Source: Limnohabitans kasalickyi (lineage in GTDB: Bacteria > Pseudomonadota > Gammaproteobacteria > Burkholderiales > Burkholderiaceae_C). Taken from it: a stretch of 64,000 bases of DNA. This document shows, piece by piece, positions 51,279 through 60,722 of the stretch. Under the pieces are notes generated by a model that did not search any database, had not been told where the DNA came from, and saw nothing but the letters and a program-made list of their open reading frames with translations. Positions within the stretch are counted from its first letter, which is position 1; each line of letters begins with the position of its first letter. The stretch covers positions 74,668-138,667 of the forward strand of contig OZ248420.1 in the NCBI GenBank assembly GCA_965234325.1. Reading direction: 5' to 3'. Made by a program: the position numbers and the translations under genes.

Positions 51279-51602
51279 ATGGACGCCATCGCACCATTTC
51301 GTGACACGTCCGTGGGTGACGATCAGCTCCATGGCCTCGACGGCCATCTGCCGTTGGGTGAACGTGCCATGAGCAAACTGCATTGGCGCAGCCGACGCGG
51401 TTTGCTTGAAAACGATTTGTTCATCCAACGCTTCTTCGAGCGGCATGAATCTCGCTTAACGGTGGGGCATGCACGCGGCATGTATGAGCTGATGGACCTG
51501 TCGGACAACGACTTGCTCGACATTTTGTTGAAGCGCAAAGACTTGCCCGACACCCCTCTGTCCGAAGACGCTGTAACCGTACTTCAGATGTTGCGTCGCT
51601 GA
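51279..51602 (+). CDS. sdhE: FAD assembly factor SdhE
   Basis: 107 residues. The RGxxE motif (RSRRGLLENDLFIQRFF) is the SdhE/Sdh5 hallmark needed for covalent flavinylation of SdhA. The N-terminal 30 residues are poorly conserved, and an internal ATG at 51369 (MSKLHWRSRRG) could be the real start. Position between sdhB and gltA fits. Confidence 0.93.
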   Translation: MDAIAPFRDTSVGDDQLHGLDGHLPLGERAMSKLHWRSRRGLLENDLFIQRFFERHESRLTVGHARGMYELMDLSDNDLLDILLKRKDLPDTPLSEDAVTVLQMLRR

Positions 51603-51651
51603 CCGATACCTGTAGCTAAGTCAAGCTTTCAAAAGAAATTTAGGAAAACCC

Positions 51652-52965
<1,314 letters not shown>

Positions 52966-53014
52966 TGGCAAAAGACACATGCCGCGACGCGTTCGCGACA
53001 TGTTGATGGCACCC

Positions 53015-53049
53015 AAAGCCCCGCTGTTCGGCCCGAACGTCGGGGCTTT
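53015..53049 (+). terminator. Hairpin after gltA, probable terminator
   Basis: AAAGCCCCG (53015-53023) and CGGGGCTTT (53041-53049), a 9-bp perfect stem with a 17-nt loop that contains its own short GTTCGG/CCGAAC stem. Only a short T-run follows, so termination may be partial. Confidence 0.6.
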
Positions 53050-53098
53050 GGCATTTCTGAGCCGGCAAGCGCCTTGCGCGGTGGTAGGCTCACGCGCT

Positions 53099-53482
53099 AT
53101 GAGTTCTGTACCGTTTCTAAACACCCCCGAAGCCCTGCGCCAACTGGCCAACCAACCCCACACACCCTGCCAATGCAGCCTGCAACACTGCGCGGGCTGG
53201 GAGAGTGTCAGCGAGGCCGCATGGCCTACACAACAGATGCAAAGCGTGGCCACGCTGCGCGATCCCGATGTGTATGAACCGACATTTGAAGAGCAGCATG
53301 CAAACGGCACCCGCTACGACTCAGCCGATGCGCCTGTGGCATTGAAGTTTTTTCCCTACAACCGCTGCGATGTGTATGCCTGCGGCAAATGTCAGCAACA
53401 CGCGCTGCGCTACACCGAGTTTGGTGGCTACTACGTGGACCCACGCGCACGCCGCTTGGCCGCCGAACTGATCACCGATTAA
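53099..53482 (+). CDS. Conserved small cysteine-rich protein of unknown function
   Basis: 127 residues from the ATG at 53099. Conserved-looking Cys occur near the N-terminus (CQCSLQHCAGWE) and C-terminus (CDVYACGKCQQH), possibly a metal site. The pattern CxCxxxxCxGWE and the closing YTEFGGYYVDPRARRL suggest a real family, but I do not recognise a name. It follows gltA on the same strand after a hairpin and converges on the DUF5710 gene with 3 bp between stops. Confidence 0.7.
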   Translation: MSSVPFLNTPEALRQLANQPHTPCQCSLQHCAGWESVSEAAWPTQQMQSVATLRDPDVYEPTFEEQHANGTRYDSADAPVALKFFPYNRCDVYACGKCQQHALRYTEFGGYYVDPRARRLAAELITD

Positions 53483-53485
53483 GCC

Positions 53486-53806
53486 CTATGCCGTCTTAGC
53501 CAGCGAATGCTCGCAGTGTTCCCAAGGCAGCACATCACAGCCGCAATGTGGGATCTGAACGGCAGGTGAGGATGTCGCCACAGGCTTGGCCTTCTGTGTT
53601 GACGCGCTGCGTGGCTTCACTGCGGGCTGCGCTGTTGCTGCACCAGCCACGTCTTGGGCGGCAGCCAAATCGGGAATCCACCGCATGAAGGGCGATAGGT
53701 CTTCCACGTTCACGATGTACCAAACTTTTTTCGTGCCATCCCAGCGCGCGCCCAGCGCCTTGACTGCGTCTTTTTCGGCAAAAGGGGTGACTAAGTTAAT
53801 TCTCAT
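53486..53806 (-). CDS. DUF5710-domain protein
   Basis: 106 residues from the ATG at 53806. Residues 1-45 (MRINLVTPFAEKDAVKALGA, RWDGTKKVWYIVN) are the DUF5710 motif, also found at the ends of plasmid primases. An Ala/Pro/Lys linker follows and then a Cys/His-containing tail (PHCGCDVLPWEHCEHS). It is 13 bp downstream of rdgC. Confidence 0.8.
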   Translation of the reverse strand: MRINLVTPFAEKDAVKALGARWDGTKKVWYIVNVEDLSPFMRWIPDLAAAQDVAGAATAQPAVKPRSASTQKAKPVATSSPAVQIPHCGCDVLPWEHCEHSLAKTA

Positions 53807-53819
53807 ACCGTCCTGCCCC

Positions 53820-54716
53820 TTAACCCAACGCCGCCTCACCACCTAAGGCGTCCAACAATTCGGGCAGCAACTTGCGCAACTCGCCCGTGGCAATGGCCAC
53901 ATCGGCATCAAAGCCTTCGTCTTTTTCGGTGGAGGTGGCTTCAAACACCACATCCAAAAAGGCCAGCTTTTTGAGCTGTAAGGCTTCGGTCAACACAAAG
54001 GAAACGCGGCTGTCCCACGTCAACGCCAAGCGCGTGGGCAACTTGCCACCTTCCACATATTGCTTCACCTCTTCGGTGTCGAGCGGATGGCGTACGTACC
54101 GCACCACCGACTTCGATTCGTCGGCCGCCTTCAGTTCGCACTCGCGGTCCACCGTGAAGCCAGCAGGCGGCTCTTGGGTGATCAACCATTGCGACATCGC
54201 AGCCTGCGGCGACATGTCGGTGTTCAACAGGGTCACGCTCAAGCCCGCCAAAGACTTCACCAACATGGTGACCACTTCGTCGGCCTTGCCTTGACTGCCT
54301 GCATCCATCACCAGCAAATTAGTGGTGGGGTCAATCCACACCAACACGGACGATTCTTTGGTGAATGCCATCGGCATCAAAGACATCTTCACATCGTCCT
54401 TGATTTCCTTCATCTCTTTCTTACCGGGCTTGAGGCCTGTGGTGGCCTCGATCTGGGCGCTGCGCTCTTTGGCCTTGCGCGTCACCACCGAGCCTGGCAC
54501 GCTCTTGGTTTCAACTTTCAACTTCAAAATGCGCTGACCGCTCACCGCCTCCACCAGCGGCCCATGTGCCTCCCCACGTGGCTCAATCCAGCCGATCGCC
54601 TTCTCTTGGCTCGCGCCACAAGGCACAAAACGCTCGGCGTCTAAGGCTAGCTCGATTTGCTCTAAGGTGGGGTTCCAGCCCTCACCAATTCGATACACCA
54701 TCACATTTTTGAACAC
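53820..54716 (-). CDS. rdgC: Recombination-associated protein RdgC
   Basis: 298 residues from a GTG at 54716, giving (M)FKNVMVYRIGEGWNPTLEQI, matching the E. coli N-terminus WFKNLMVYR. It forms a ring around dsDNA and inhibits RecA. Conserved segments are SLMPMAFTKESSVLVWIDP and the end ELLDALGGEAALG. AGGCGA lies just upstream as a ribosome-binding site. Confidence 0.92.
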   Translation of the reverse strand: MFKNVMVYRIGEGWNPTLEQIELALDAERFVPCGASQEKAIGWIEPRGEAHGPLVEAVSGQRILKLKVETKSVPGSVVTRKAKERSAQIEATTGLKPGKKEMKEIKDDVKMSLMPMAFTKESSVLVWIDPTTNLLVMDAGSQGKADEVVTMLVKSLAGLSVTLLNTDMSPQAAMSQWLITQEPPAGFTVDRECELKAADESKSVVRYVRHPLDTEEVKQYVEGGKLPTRLALTWDSRVSFVLTEALQLKKLAFLDVVFEATSTEKDEGFDADVAIATGELRKLLPELLDALGGEAALG

Positions 54717-54730
54717 GGGTCGCCTTTGCT

Positions 54731-54748
54731 TTTCGGCAGCTGCCGAAA
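54731..54748. repeat. Perfect 18-bp palindrome upstream of rdgC
   Basis: TTTCGGCAGCTGCCGAAA, centred 23 bp before the rdgC start codon. It could be an operator or, as RNA, a hairpin at the ribosome-binding region. It is directly adjacent to a terminator-like hairpin. Confidence 0.6.
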
Positions 54749-54777
54749 TAAAAAAGCCAACCGCAAGAGTTGGCTTT
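54748..54777 (-). terminator. Minus-strand intrinsic terminator upstream of rdgC
   Basis: On the minus strand AAAGCCAAC-TCTTGCG-GTTGGCTTTTTTATT: a 9-bp stem with a U-tract. No annotated minus-strand gene lies to its right, so it would end an unknown short transcript or attenuate rdgC. Confidence 0.6.
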
Positions 54778-54934
54778 GGGAATTGGTTTCATTTTAACCA
54801 GCCCGATAGATGCTCAGGTTTGATCTGACTCCAAAGTTCATTTGCGCTTTAGGTGACTCCCACGAAAAACCAATACCGCTAGTATTTCGTGGCGCATCTC
54901 AACATCGCAACCCTCATCCTAAGGAGACGACCTC

Positions 54935-56023
54935 ATGCAACGCAGAAATTTTGTCACCCAAGCAGGTCTTGTCGGCGGCATTGCCTCAACGTTGGCCGCA
55001 CCGGCCATCGCACAATCGAGCCGCCCTGAGATCCGTTGGCGCTTAGCGTCAAGCTACCCTAAGTCGTTAGACACGATTTACGGCGCTGTCGACAACATGT
55101 GTAAACGTGTGGCTGAGTTGACGGACAACCGCTTCAAAATCAGCATGCACGCCGCGGGAGAGTTGATGCCCGCGCTGCAAGTGTTTGATGCGGTCCAAGG
55201 CGGTTCGGTTGAAGCCGGCCACACCGCCAGCTACTTCTACATCGGCAAAGACCCCGCGTTTGGTTTTGCCACCGCGCTGCCCTTTGGCTTGAACGCACGG
55301 GGCCAGAACGCTTGGATGTATTTGGGCGGTGGCCAAGAGTTGATGAACGAGTTTTTCTCTAACTACGGCGTGCAACATCTGCCCGTCGGCAACACTGGCG
55401 CACAAATGGCGGGCTGGTATCGCAAAGAAATCAAAACAGTAGAAGACCTTAAGGGTTTGAAGTTCCGCGTGGGCGGCTTGGCCGGCATGGTTTTGTCCAA
55501 GCTCGGCGTGATACCCCAGCAATTGGCGGCAGGCGACTTGTATCCGGCCTTGGAAAAAGGTGTGATTGACGCCGCCGAATTTGTGGGCCCAGCGGACGAC
55601 GAGCATTTGGGGCTGCACAAAGTGGCCAAGTACTACTACTACCCCGGCTGGTGGGAAGGCGCAGCGACGCTGTCATTGTTCATCAACCCCAAAGCCATGG
55701 CAGCCTTGCCGCCCGATTACGCCGCAGCGTTGCGCGTGGCCGCCGCAGAGGCCAACCAGTGGTCTACGGCCAAGTACGACGTGACCAATCCACAAGCTTT
55801 GCGTCGCTTGGTGGCAGGAGGGGCGCAATTGCGTCGTTTCCCAACGCCCGTGTTGAACCTATGCAGCACAGCAGCCAACGAGCTATACGCCGAGTTGTCA
55901 GACAAGAGCCCTGCGTTCAAGAAGATTTACACCCCTTGGTCTAAGTTCCGCGACGAGCAAGTGATGTGGTCGCAATTCTGCGAAATGCCATTTGACAACT
56001 ACATGGCTTCGCGCAAAGCCTAA
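54935..56023 (+). CDS. TRAP-type periplasmic substrate-binding protein (DctP family)
   Basis: 362 residues; AAGGAGACGA is an excellent ribosome-binding site. The N-terminus MQRRNFVTQAGLVGGIASTL carries a twin-arginine-like signal ending AAPAIAQ. The mature part (RWRLASSYPKSLDTIYGAV) and GLKFRVGGLAGMVLSKLG carry the family Arg that salt-bridges a carboxylate. EFVGPADDEHLGLHKVAKYYYYPGWWE is typical of the TakP/alpha-keto-acid branch. No DctQ/DctM genes are nearby. Confidence 0.92.
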   Translation: MQRRNFVTQAGLVGGIASTLAAPAIAQSSRPEIRWRLASSYPKSLDTIYGAVDNMCKRVAELTDNRFKISMHAAGELMPALQVFDAVQGGSVEAGHTASYFYIGKDPAFGFATALPFGLNARGQNAWMYLGGGQELMNEFFSNYGVQHLPVGNTGAQMAGWYRKEIKTVEDLKGLKFRVGGLAGMVLSKLGVIPQQLAAGDLYPALEKGVIDAAEFVGPADDEHLGLHKVAKYYYYPGWWEGAATLSLFINPKAMAALPPDYAAALRVAAAEANQWSTAKYDVTNPQALRRLVAGGAQLRRFPTPVLNLCSTAANELYAELSDKSPAFKKIYTPWSKFRDEQVMWSQFCEMPFDNYMASRKA

Positions 56024-56038
56024 GCACTGAAGGCAGAC

Positions 56039-56878
56039 ATGAAGCGCTTGAACGTGATTGGCTGTGGCCGCGTGGGACAAACCATCGCGCGCCTTTTGTT
56101 TGAAAAGAAGCAACTCACGCTTCAAGACCTTCATTCCCGCAACCTGTCCAACGCCGAGAAAGCCGCCAGCTTTCTCGGCGCTGGCAACCCCACCCCAAAT
56201 GTGCCAAGCATGCGCACAGCCGAGGTGTGGATGCTCTCTGTGCCCGATTCACAAATTGCCAACGTAGCCCAGCAATTGGCTGACACCTTGGCTCCCGATA
56301 CACCGCCAGCCATCGCCTTTCATTGCAGTGGATTTTTGAGTGCCCAAGCCTTAGCCCCTTTGCATGCTAGGGGCTGGCATGTTGCCAGCGTGCACCCTGT
56401 GTTGAACTTTGCAGCCCCTGAAACCGGCATTCGACAATTTGCTGGCACGCCCTGCGCGCTGGAAGGCTCAGCCTTGGCCGTTGAGTGGCTGCGCACGCAT
56501 TTGTCAGCCATTGGCGGTCTTTGCTTTGACATCAACAGTGACCACAAAGCGCTGTACCACGCAGCGGCCGTGTTTTCGAGCAACTTCACCGGCGTGCTGC
56601 AAGGCATCGCACAAGACGCTTGGCGCAGCGCGGGCGTGTCCCCCGAGATGGTGCAAACCTTGAACCGCGCCCTGCTCACCAGCACCACCGACAACCTGCT
56701 CGCCTTAGGACCTGCACACGCCTTAACCGGCCCCGCTGCGCGCGGCGACACAGACGTGGTGAATGCGCAAGCAGCGGTGGTCGAGCAATGGAGCCCTGTC
56801 GCGGCGCAAGCCTACCGCGCCTTGAGCGAACTCGCCGTCACGCTCAAACAAACCGGCACCACCTTGGCGCCACCATGA
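56039..56878 (+). CDS. Rossmann-like/DUF2520 protein
   Basis: 279 residues. N-terminal NAD(P)-binding Rossmann fold MKRLNVIGCGRVGQTIARLL, then a C-terminal helical DUF2520 domain (AAAVFSSNFTGVLQGIAQDA). The family resembles pyrroline-5-carboxylate reductase/ketopantoate-reductase-like dehydrogenases, but the substrate is unknown. It is 15 bp after the TRAP receptor and its stop overlaps the next gene (ATGA). Confidence 0.88.
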   Translation: MKRLNVIGCGRVGQTIARLLFEKKQLTLQDLHSRNLSNAEKAASFLGAGNPTPNVPSMRTAEVWMLSVPDSQIANVAQQLADTLAPDTPPAIAFHCSGFLSAQALAPLHARGWHVASVHPVLNFAAPETGIRQFAGTPCALEGSALAVEWLRTHLSAIGGLCFDINSDHKALYHAAAVFSSNFTGVLQGIAQDAWRSAGVSPEMVQTLNRALLTSTTDNLLALGPAHALTGPAARGDTDVVNAQAAVVEQWSPVAAQAYRALSELAVTLKQTGTTLAPP

Positions 56879-58020
56879 CCCGACTCCAACACGCCCTCTC
56901 CATTTCTGACTTGCGCGAATTGGCGCGCCGACGCCTGCCCGCCTCGGTGTTTGAATTCATCGACGGCGGTGCCGAAGACGAACGTACATTGGCAGACAAC
57001 CGCCACGCGCTCAACCGCCACCGCATCGTGCAGCGTGTGCTGGTCGATGTGGCCAACCCCCAACTGGCCACCCCTATGTTTGGCCATACGTGGGCGGCCC
57101 CGTTTGTGGTGAGCCCCATGGGCTCTTGCGTGCTTGGGTGGCCCGAGGCAGACATTGCGATTGCGCGCGCGGCCGCGGCCCACGGCATTGCGTACACCTT
57201 GTCCACCATGTCGACCACCAGCATCGAGCGCATGGCGAATGCTGTGCAAGGGCGCTTGTGGTTTCAGCTCTATGTGCTCAAAGACCCAAGCGTCAATGAC
57301 AAACTCGTCGCCCGTGCGCAAGCTGCAGGCTATGAAGCCTTGGTCGTCACGGTGGACTTGCCCGTGGGCGGCAAACGTGAACGCGACCTGCGCAACGGCA
57401 TTTCTATTCCACTGCGCTTCAAAGGCAAGCACCTTTGGGAGGGCATCACCCACCCAGCCTGGGCGTTACAAATGCTGCGCGCCGGACTGCCTGAGTTTGA
57501 AAACGTGCGTGACCTCATGGGCGAAGAAGGCGCTGGTTTAACCATTGCTGCGCGCGTCGGCCAAAGCCTCAACGCCAGCTACCAATGGTCGGACTTGGCC
57601 CGCCTGCGCGATCAATGGCAGGGCAAGCTGCTGGTCAAAGGCGTGCAACACCCCGCTGATGCGGCCCGCATGGTCGACATGGGCATTGACGGCATTTGGG
57701 TGTCGAACCATGGCGGGCGTCAACTCGACGGCGCCATTGCCTCGGCGGACGCCTTGCCCGCCATTCACTCGGCCATCCAAGGACGTGCCACCTTGATCAT
57801 GGACTCTGGCGTGCGACGTGGCATCGATGCCCTGACCGCCAAAGCCCTCGGTGCCGATGCTGTCGGCATTGGCCGCGCTGCCCTGCTGGGCGCCTGCGTG
57901 GGTGGGGAGAAAGGCGCTCACCGTGCCATTGAAATTTTGATCGATGAGCTACGCCGCGCCATGCAACTCAGTGGGGTGGCAGATTTTTCTACAGCGCAGG
58001 TTGAATTGATTCGCAGGTAG
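56875..58020 (+). CDS. FMN-dependent alpha-hydroxy acid oxidase/dehydrogenase (LldD-like)
   Basis: 381 residues from the ATG at 56875. FMN motifs: ISDLRELARRRLPASVFEFI, then FIDGGAEDE, SPMGSCVLGWPEADIAIARA, and WVSNHGGRQLDGAIAS with the catalytic His and Arg, followed by DSGVRRGIDALTAKALGADA. This is the L-lactate/glycolate/mandelate dehydrogenase family; the substrate is not resolved. Coupled to DUF2520 and preceded by a carboxylate receptor, it suggests a hydroxy- or keto-acid utilisation unit. Confidence 0.92.
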   Translation: MTRLQHALSISDLRELARRRLPASVFEFIDGGAEDERTLADNRHALNRHRIVQRVLVDVANPQLATPMFGHTWAAPFVVSPMGSCVLGWPEADIAIARAAAAHGIAYTLSTMSTTSIERMANAVQGRLWFQLYVLKDPSVNDKLVARAQAAGYEALVVTVDLPVGGKRERDLRNGISIPLRFKGKHLWEGITHPAWALQMLRAGLPEFENVRDLMGEEGAGLTIAARVGQSLNASYQWSDLARLRDQWQGKLLVKGVQHPADAARMVDMGIDGIWVSNHGGRQLDGAIASADALPAIHSAIQGRATLIMDSGVRRGIDALTAKALGADAVGIGRAALLGACVGGEKGAHRAIEILIDELRRAMQLSGVADFSTAQVELIRR

Positions 58021-58137
58021 GCCATTGAACGGGCTTCAACCTGAGGCACCGTCAACAGACCAGATTGCGGCGTTTATTGAGGCGGGAGCGGCGGGTGCCA
58101 CTTAGCGAGCACAACGTCGAGAAATACCAGCAGAAAC

Positions 58138-58166
58138 AAAAATGCGCCTCTGGAGGCGCATTTTTT
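58138..58166. terminator. Bidirectional terminator after the hydroxyacid oxidase gene
   Basis: AATGCGCCT-CTGG-AGGCGCATT flanked by A and T runs. Confidence 0.85.
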
Positions 58167-58270
58167 GAATTTGGCGGAGGCTGTGTCAACTCATGCCTTG
58201 GTGAAGTCTTGAGCTTCATTGAGTACTGTTGGGTCTCCTTGCTCCCACTCCTAAGACGAGTCCTATTGGA

Positions 58271-58288
58271 AAAACGGCAGTAAGTAGC
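58271..58288. repeat. 18-bp direct repeat, left copy
   Basis: AAAACGGCAGTAAGTAGC, identical to 60381-60398. In the right copy it encodes the last residues and stop of the 220-residue protein; here it is non-coding or a gene remnant. Confidence 0.8.
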
Positions 58289-58362
58289 CTGCGCTATGTA
58301 CGCGATTTGCTCAAGAAGTTACCTTACCTATCAACACCTCTTACGGCTAACCACGTCATCCA

Positions 58363-58382
58363 TGTGGGGAACTGTGTGGGGA
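58363..58382. repeat. Tandem TGTGGGGA repeats, candidate integrase arm sites
   Basis: TGTGGGGA at 58363-58370 and 58375-58382, 12 bp apart, 28 bp before the integrase start. Arm-type sites of tyrosine integrases are often short direct repeats beside int; the role here is inferred. Confidence 0.35.
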
Positions 58383-58410
58383 CTGAAAAGCACTAGGCAT
58401 AAGGAATCCC

Positions 58411-59637
58411 ATGAGAAATTCGTTCACGGATACGTTCGTTAAAAATTTAGATCAAGCTGGTCGATATACCGATGGATCAACAACTGGCTTGAACCTGCAA
58501 GTCAAGCAAGGCGGTGGCAAATACTGGACTTACAGATATCTGTTTCAAGGCAAACGATGCGACTTTAGCCTTGGCTCTTACCCATCAGTGAGTCTGAAAG
58601 AAGCCAGAGCTAGAGCGGTAAACGCTAGAAGCCAAGTACTTCAAGGGCAACAACCAGCGGCTTCTTGGCGTCCGGCTCAACCCAAACCAGTCGCGGTGAA
58701 CGACATGCCAGTCAAAACGACCTTTGCTGACTACGCAGCTGCGTGTATTGAATCTAAACGCTCCGAATGGCGCAACCCCAAACACGCAGAGCAGTGGGTC
58801 AGCACTATTAAAGAATACGCAAACCCTGTCATCGGTGGAAAAAATCTCGACGACATTGACACCGACGATATTTTGAAAATCTTGAACCCGATATGGCACA
58901 CCAAGACCGTAACAGCCGCTCGACTCAGAGGGCGAATTGAATGGGTATTAGCGTCAGCCACAACCAGAAAACTGCGGACGGGTCATAACCCCGCCGCATG
59001 GCGCGGCCACCTTGAAACGATCTTGCCTAAGCCAAACAAAATAAAAAATGAACAGCACCACAAGGCCTTGGACTACAAGTCGATCCCAGACTTCATCAAG
59101 CGGCTCAAAGACATGGACGGCATAGCGGCTATTGCGCTTGAGTTTTTAATTCTCAATGCAAACAGAACTGGTGAAGTGATTGCGGCTAAACGCCAAGAAG
59201 TCAACTCATCAAATCTCTGGGTAATCCCTGGTAGCCGCATGAAGGCCAAGCAAGAACATCGAGTACCACTTGGCAAAAGATCAGTTGAACTGCTGCAAAT
59301 CGCCAAATCGCTTGACCCGGAAAGTGACTACCTTTTTTCAAAAAATAAACGTCCTTTGTCAAACATGGCAATGTCGATGCTACTTCGACGTATGGGACAT
59401 GACGAGACCGTTCACGGGTTTCGCTCTTCATTTAGAGATTGGGTAGCTGAAGAAACCCTCTACAGCTCGGAAATTGCTGAAAAATCTCTGGCGCACACGA
59501 TTACGAATAAGGTCGAATCTGCATATCGCCGAGGCGATTTGCTTGAACACCGCAAACGACTGATGGCTGACTGGGAAGGCTACTGCCAAACTGGTCAGTG
59601 GGGCAATGTGATTGCGCTTGAAAAAAAAGCTGCTTAA
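58411..59637 (+). CDS. Tyrosine recombinase/integrase, P4 (DUF4102) type
   Basis: 408 residues, AAGGA upstream. The N-terminal arm-binding DUF4102 domain (TGLNLQVKQGGGKYWTYRYL, FQGKRCDFSLGSYPSVSL) is followed by a SAM-like core-binding domain at about 105-190. The catalytic domain shows Arg in LNANRTGEVIAA, HGFRSSFRDWV (HxxR), the second His in EKSLAHTITNKVE and Tyr in ESAYRRGDLLEHR. All catalytic residues are present, so it is probably active. It is the first gene of the element. Confidence 0.95.
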   Translation: MRNSFTDTFVKNLDQAGRYTDGSTTGLNLQVKQGGGKYWTYRYLFQGKRCDFSLGSYPSVSLKEARARAVNARSQVLQGQQPAASWRPAQPKPVAVNDMPVKTTFADYAAACIESKRSEWRNPKHAEQWVSTIKEYANPVIGGKNLDDIDTDDILKILNPIWHTKTVTAARLRGRIEWVLASATTRKLRTGHNPAAWRGHLETILPKPNKIKNEQHHKALDYKSIPDFIKRLKDMDGIAAIALEFLILNANRTGEVIAAKRQEVNSSNLWVIPGSRMKAKQEHRVPLGKRSVELLQIAKSLDPESDYLFSKNKRPLSNMAMSMLLRRMGHDETVHGFRSSFRDWVAEETLYSSEIAEKSLAHTITNKVESAYRRGDLLEHRKRLMADWEGYCQTGQWGNVIALEKKAA

Positions 59638-59730
59638 ACTTTGACCACTACACCCTAGCCCGACGGGGCGAAGCGGAACACTGCATTCCTTGGGTGCGGT
59701 TTTATATGCAGGAGTACAGGCAGAGTACAA

Positions 59731-60393
59731 ATGGCAGGCAAATACAGATCCGGCATCAAGGTCAAAGAGAAAGATTCGGTCCCCACCAAGGTCCAGATTG
59801 CGACAGCATTTGCTGATCAAATGAACCGGGCACTTGATACCCATGCTGCATCTCTTCAACAGCTCGACTCTCAAACTGCAATTCCTAAAAAACTGCACAC
59901 ACCCATTCAAGATTTTTTCGGAATCGTCATTCACGCATCTGATCAGTACAAACCCAACCTGAAGCAGCTCACAACAACGCACCTCAAAAAGACGCAAGCC
60001 TTGAGGTTAGCCGCTACAAACTTTGAAAGTTTGACGAACAGAACACTGAGAAAATCAAATACGCGTGGTACCAAACTGGCACATGTGCTGCGCGATTTGA
60101 TTGCGGATGTGCACCATTTCATCCAGCAGCAAGAGATGACACACCATTCATACACACCGGGGATGAGTCCGAATGTTCGCCGTGTGAATTGGTCACTCAG
60201 AGAAGATGTTCACGCCCACATCATCGAGTACCAATCCAAATTTGGTTTTGGAAAATACCCAAACCTCAACGCTGCACAGATTCGCGCTCAAAAAAATGGG
60301 CACCAACTACCCCCGAGAACGTATAGAGAAATCAAGACGATGCATAAAAACGGCACGTTGTTTCACTACGCCCAAACAAGAAAACGGCAGTAA
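59731..60393 (+). CDS. Uncharacterised 220-residue protein of the element
   Basis: 220 residues. Basic (MAGKYRSGIKVKEKDS start, TRKRQ end), mostly helical, without membrane segments or recognised catalytic motifs. A central helix region (LKQLTTTHLKKTQALRLAAT) and His-rich VHHFIQQQEMTHHSY stand out. The C-terminal YPNLNAAQIRAQKNGHQLPP followed by RTYREIKTMHKNGTL resembles a helix-turn-helix. A DNA-binding role is inferred from charge only. The 3' end forms the right copy of the 18-bp repeat. Confidence 0.7.
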   Translation: MAGKYRSGIKVKEKDSVPTKVQIATAFADQMNRALDTHAASLQQLDSQTAIPKKLHTPIQDFFGIVIHASDQYKPNLKQLTTTHLKKTQALRLAATNFESLTNRTLRKSNTRGTKLAHVLRDLIADVHHFIQQQEMTHHSYTPGMSPNVRRVNWSLREDVHAHIIEYQSKFGFGKYPNLNAAQIRAQKNGHQLPPRTYREIKTMHKNGTLFHYAQTRKRQ

Positions 60394-60398
60394 GTAGC
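60381..60398. repeat. 18-bp direct repeat, right copy
   Basis: AAAACGGCAGTAAGTAGC at the 3' end of the preceding gene, 2110 bp from the left copy. Together the copies bracket the integrase and the 220-residue protein. Confidence 0.8.
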
Positions 60399-60464
60399 TA
60401 AAAGTCTGGTGCTATGAGGCACCATAAATCACCATTCGTATGTCTGAATTTTTTGGAGTACGAC

Positions 60465-60677
60465 ATGGGCAACAACACACCACCGCCGGTCCCCGATGAC
60501 CAATTACTGCGCATCAATGATGTCGCAAAGCTGACCACTCTATCAAAGAGTTGCATCAACCTCTGGGTAGCCCAAGAGAAATTTCCAAAGCCACTTGCTC
60601 TATCGCCAACCGTGAAGGTCTGGCGTATGGCGGAGCTGCGAGCTTGGACAAACACTCGATACATGAACAACGCCTGA
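60465..60677 (+). CDS. AlpA-family (excisionase-like) regulator
   Basis: 70 residues from the ATG at 60465, with TTGGAGTA as ribosome-binding site. The MerR-like HTH (LLRINDVAKLTTLSKSCINL, then FPKPLALSPTVKVWRMAELR) is the AlpA pattern. AlpA proteins activate integrase/excision genes in P4-type elements. It lies just after the 18-bp repeat. Confidence 0.9.
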   Translation: MGNNTPPPVPDDQLLRINDVAKLTTLSKSCINLWVAQEKFPKPLALSPTVKVWRMAELRAWTNTRYMNNA

Positions 60678-60722
60678 CTAACAGGCGCAAAACGAATTCA
60701 ACACATTTAAGGAACGACTCCT

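Larger units (their letters stand above)
58021..58410. other. 390-bp non-coding junction before the integrase
   Basis: No convincing gene is present. It holds a bidirectional terminator (58138-58166), the left copy of an 18-bp direct repeat (58271-58288) and a short tandem repeat of TGTGGGGA (58363-58382). Base composition drops from here on. I found no tRNA or tmRNA 3' end that would serve as the usual integration target, so the exact left boundary is uncertain. Confidence 0.6.

Noticed and set aside
58065..58283. 72-codon frame before the integrase ending at the left 18-bp repeat
   Set aside because: It runs through a bidirectional terminator stem and has no ribosome-binding site or protein-like pattern; only its last codons match the right copy of the repeat.
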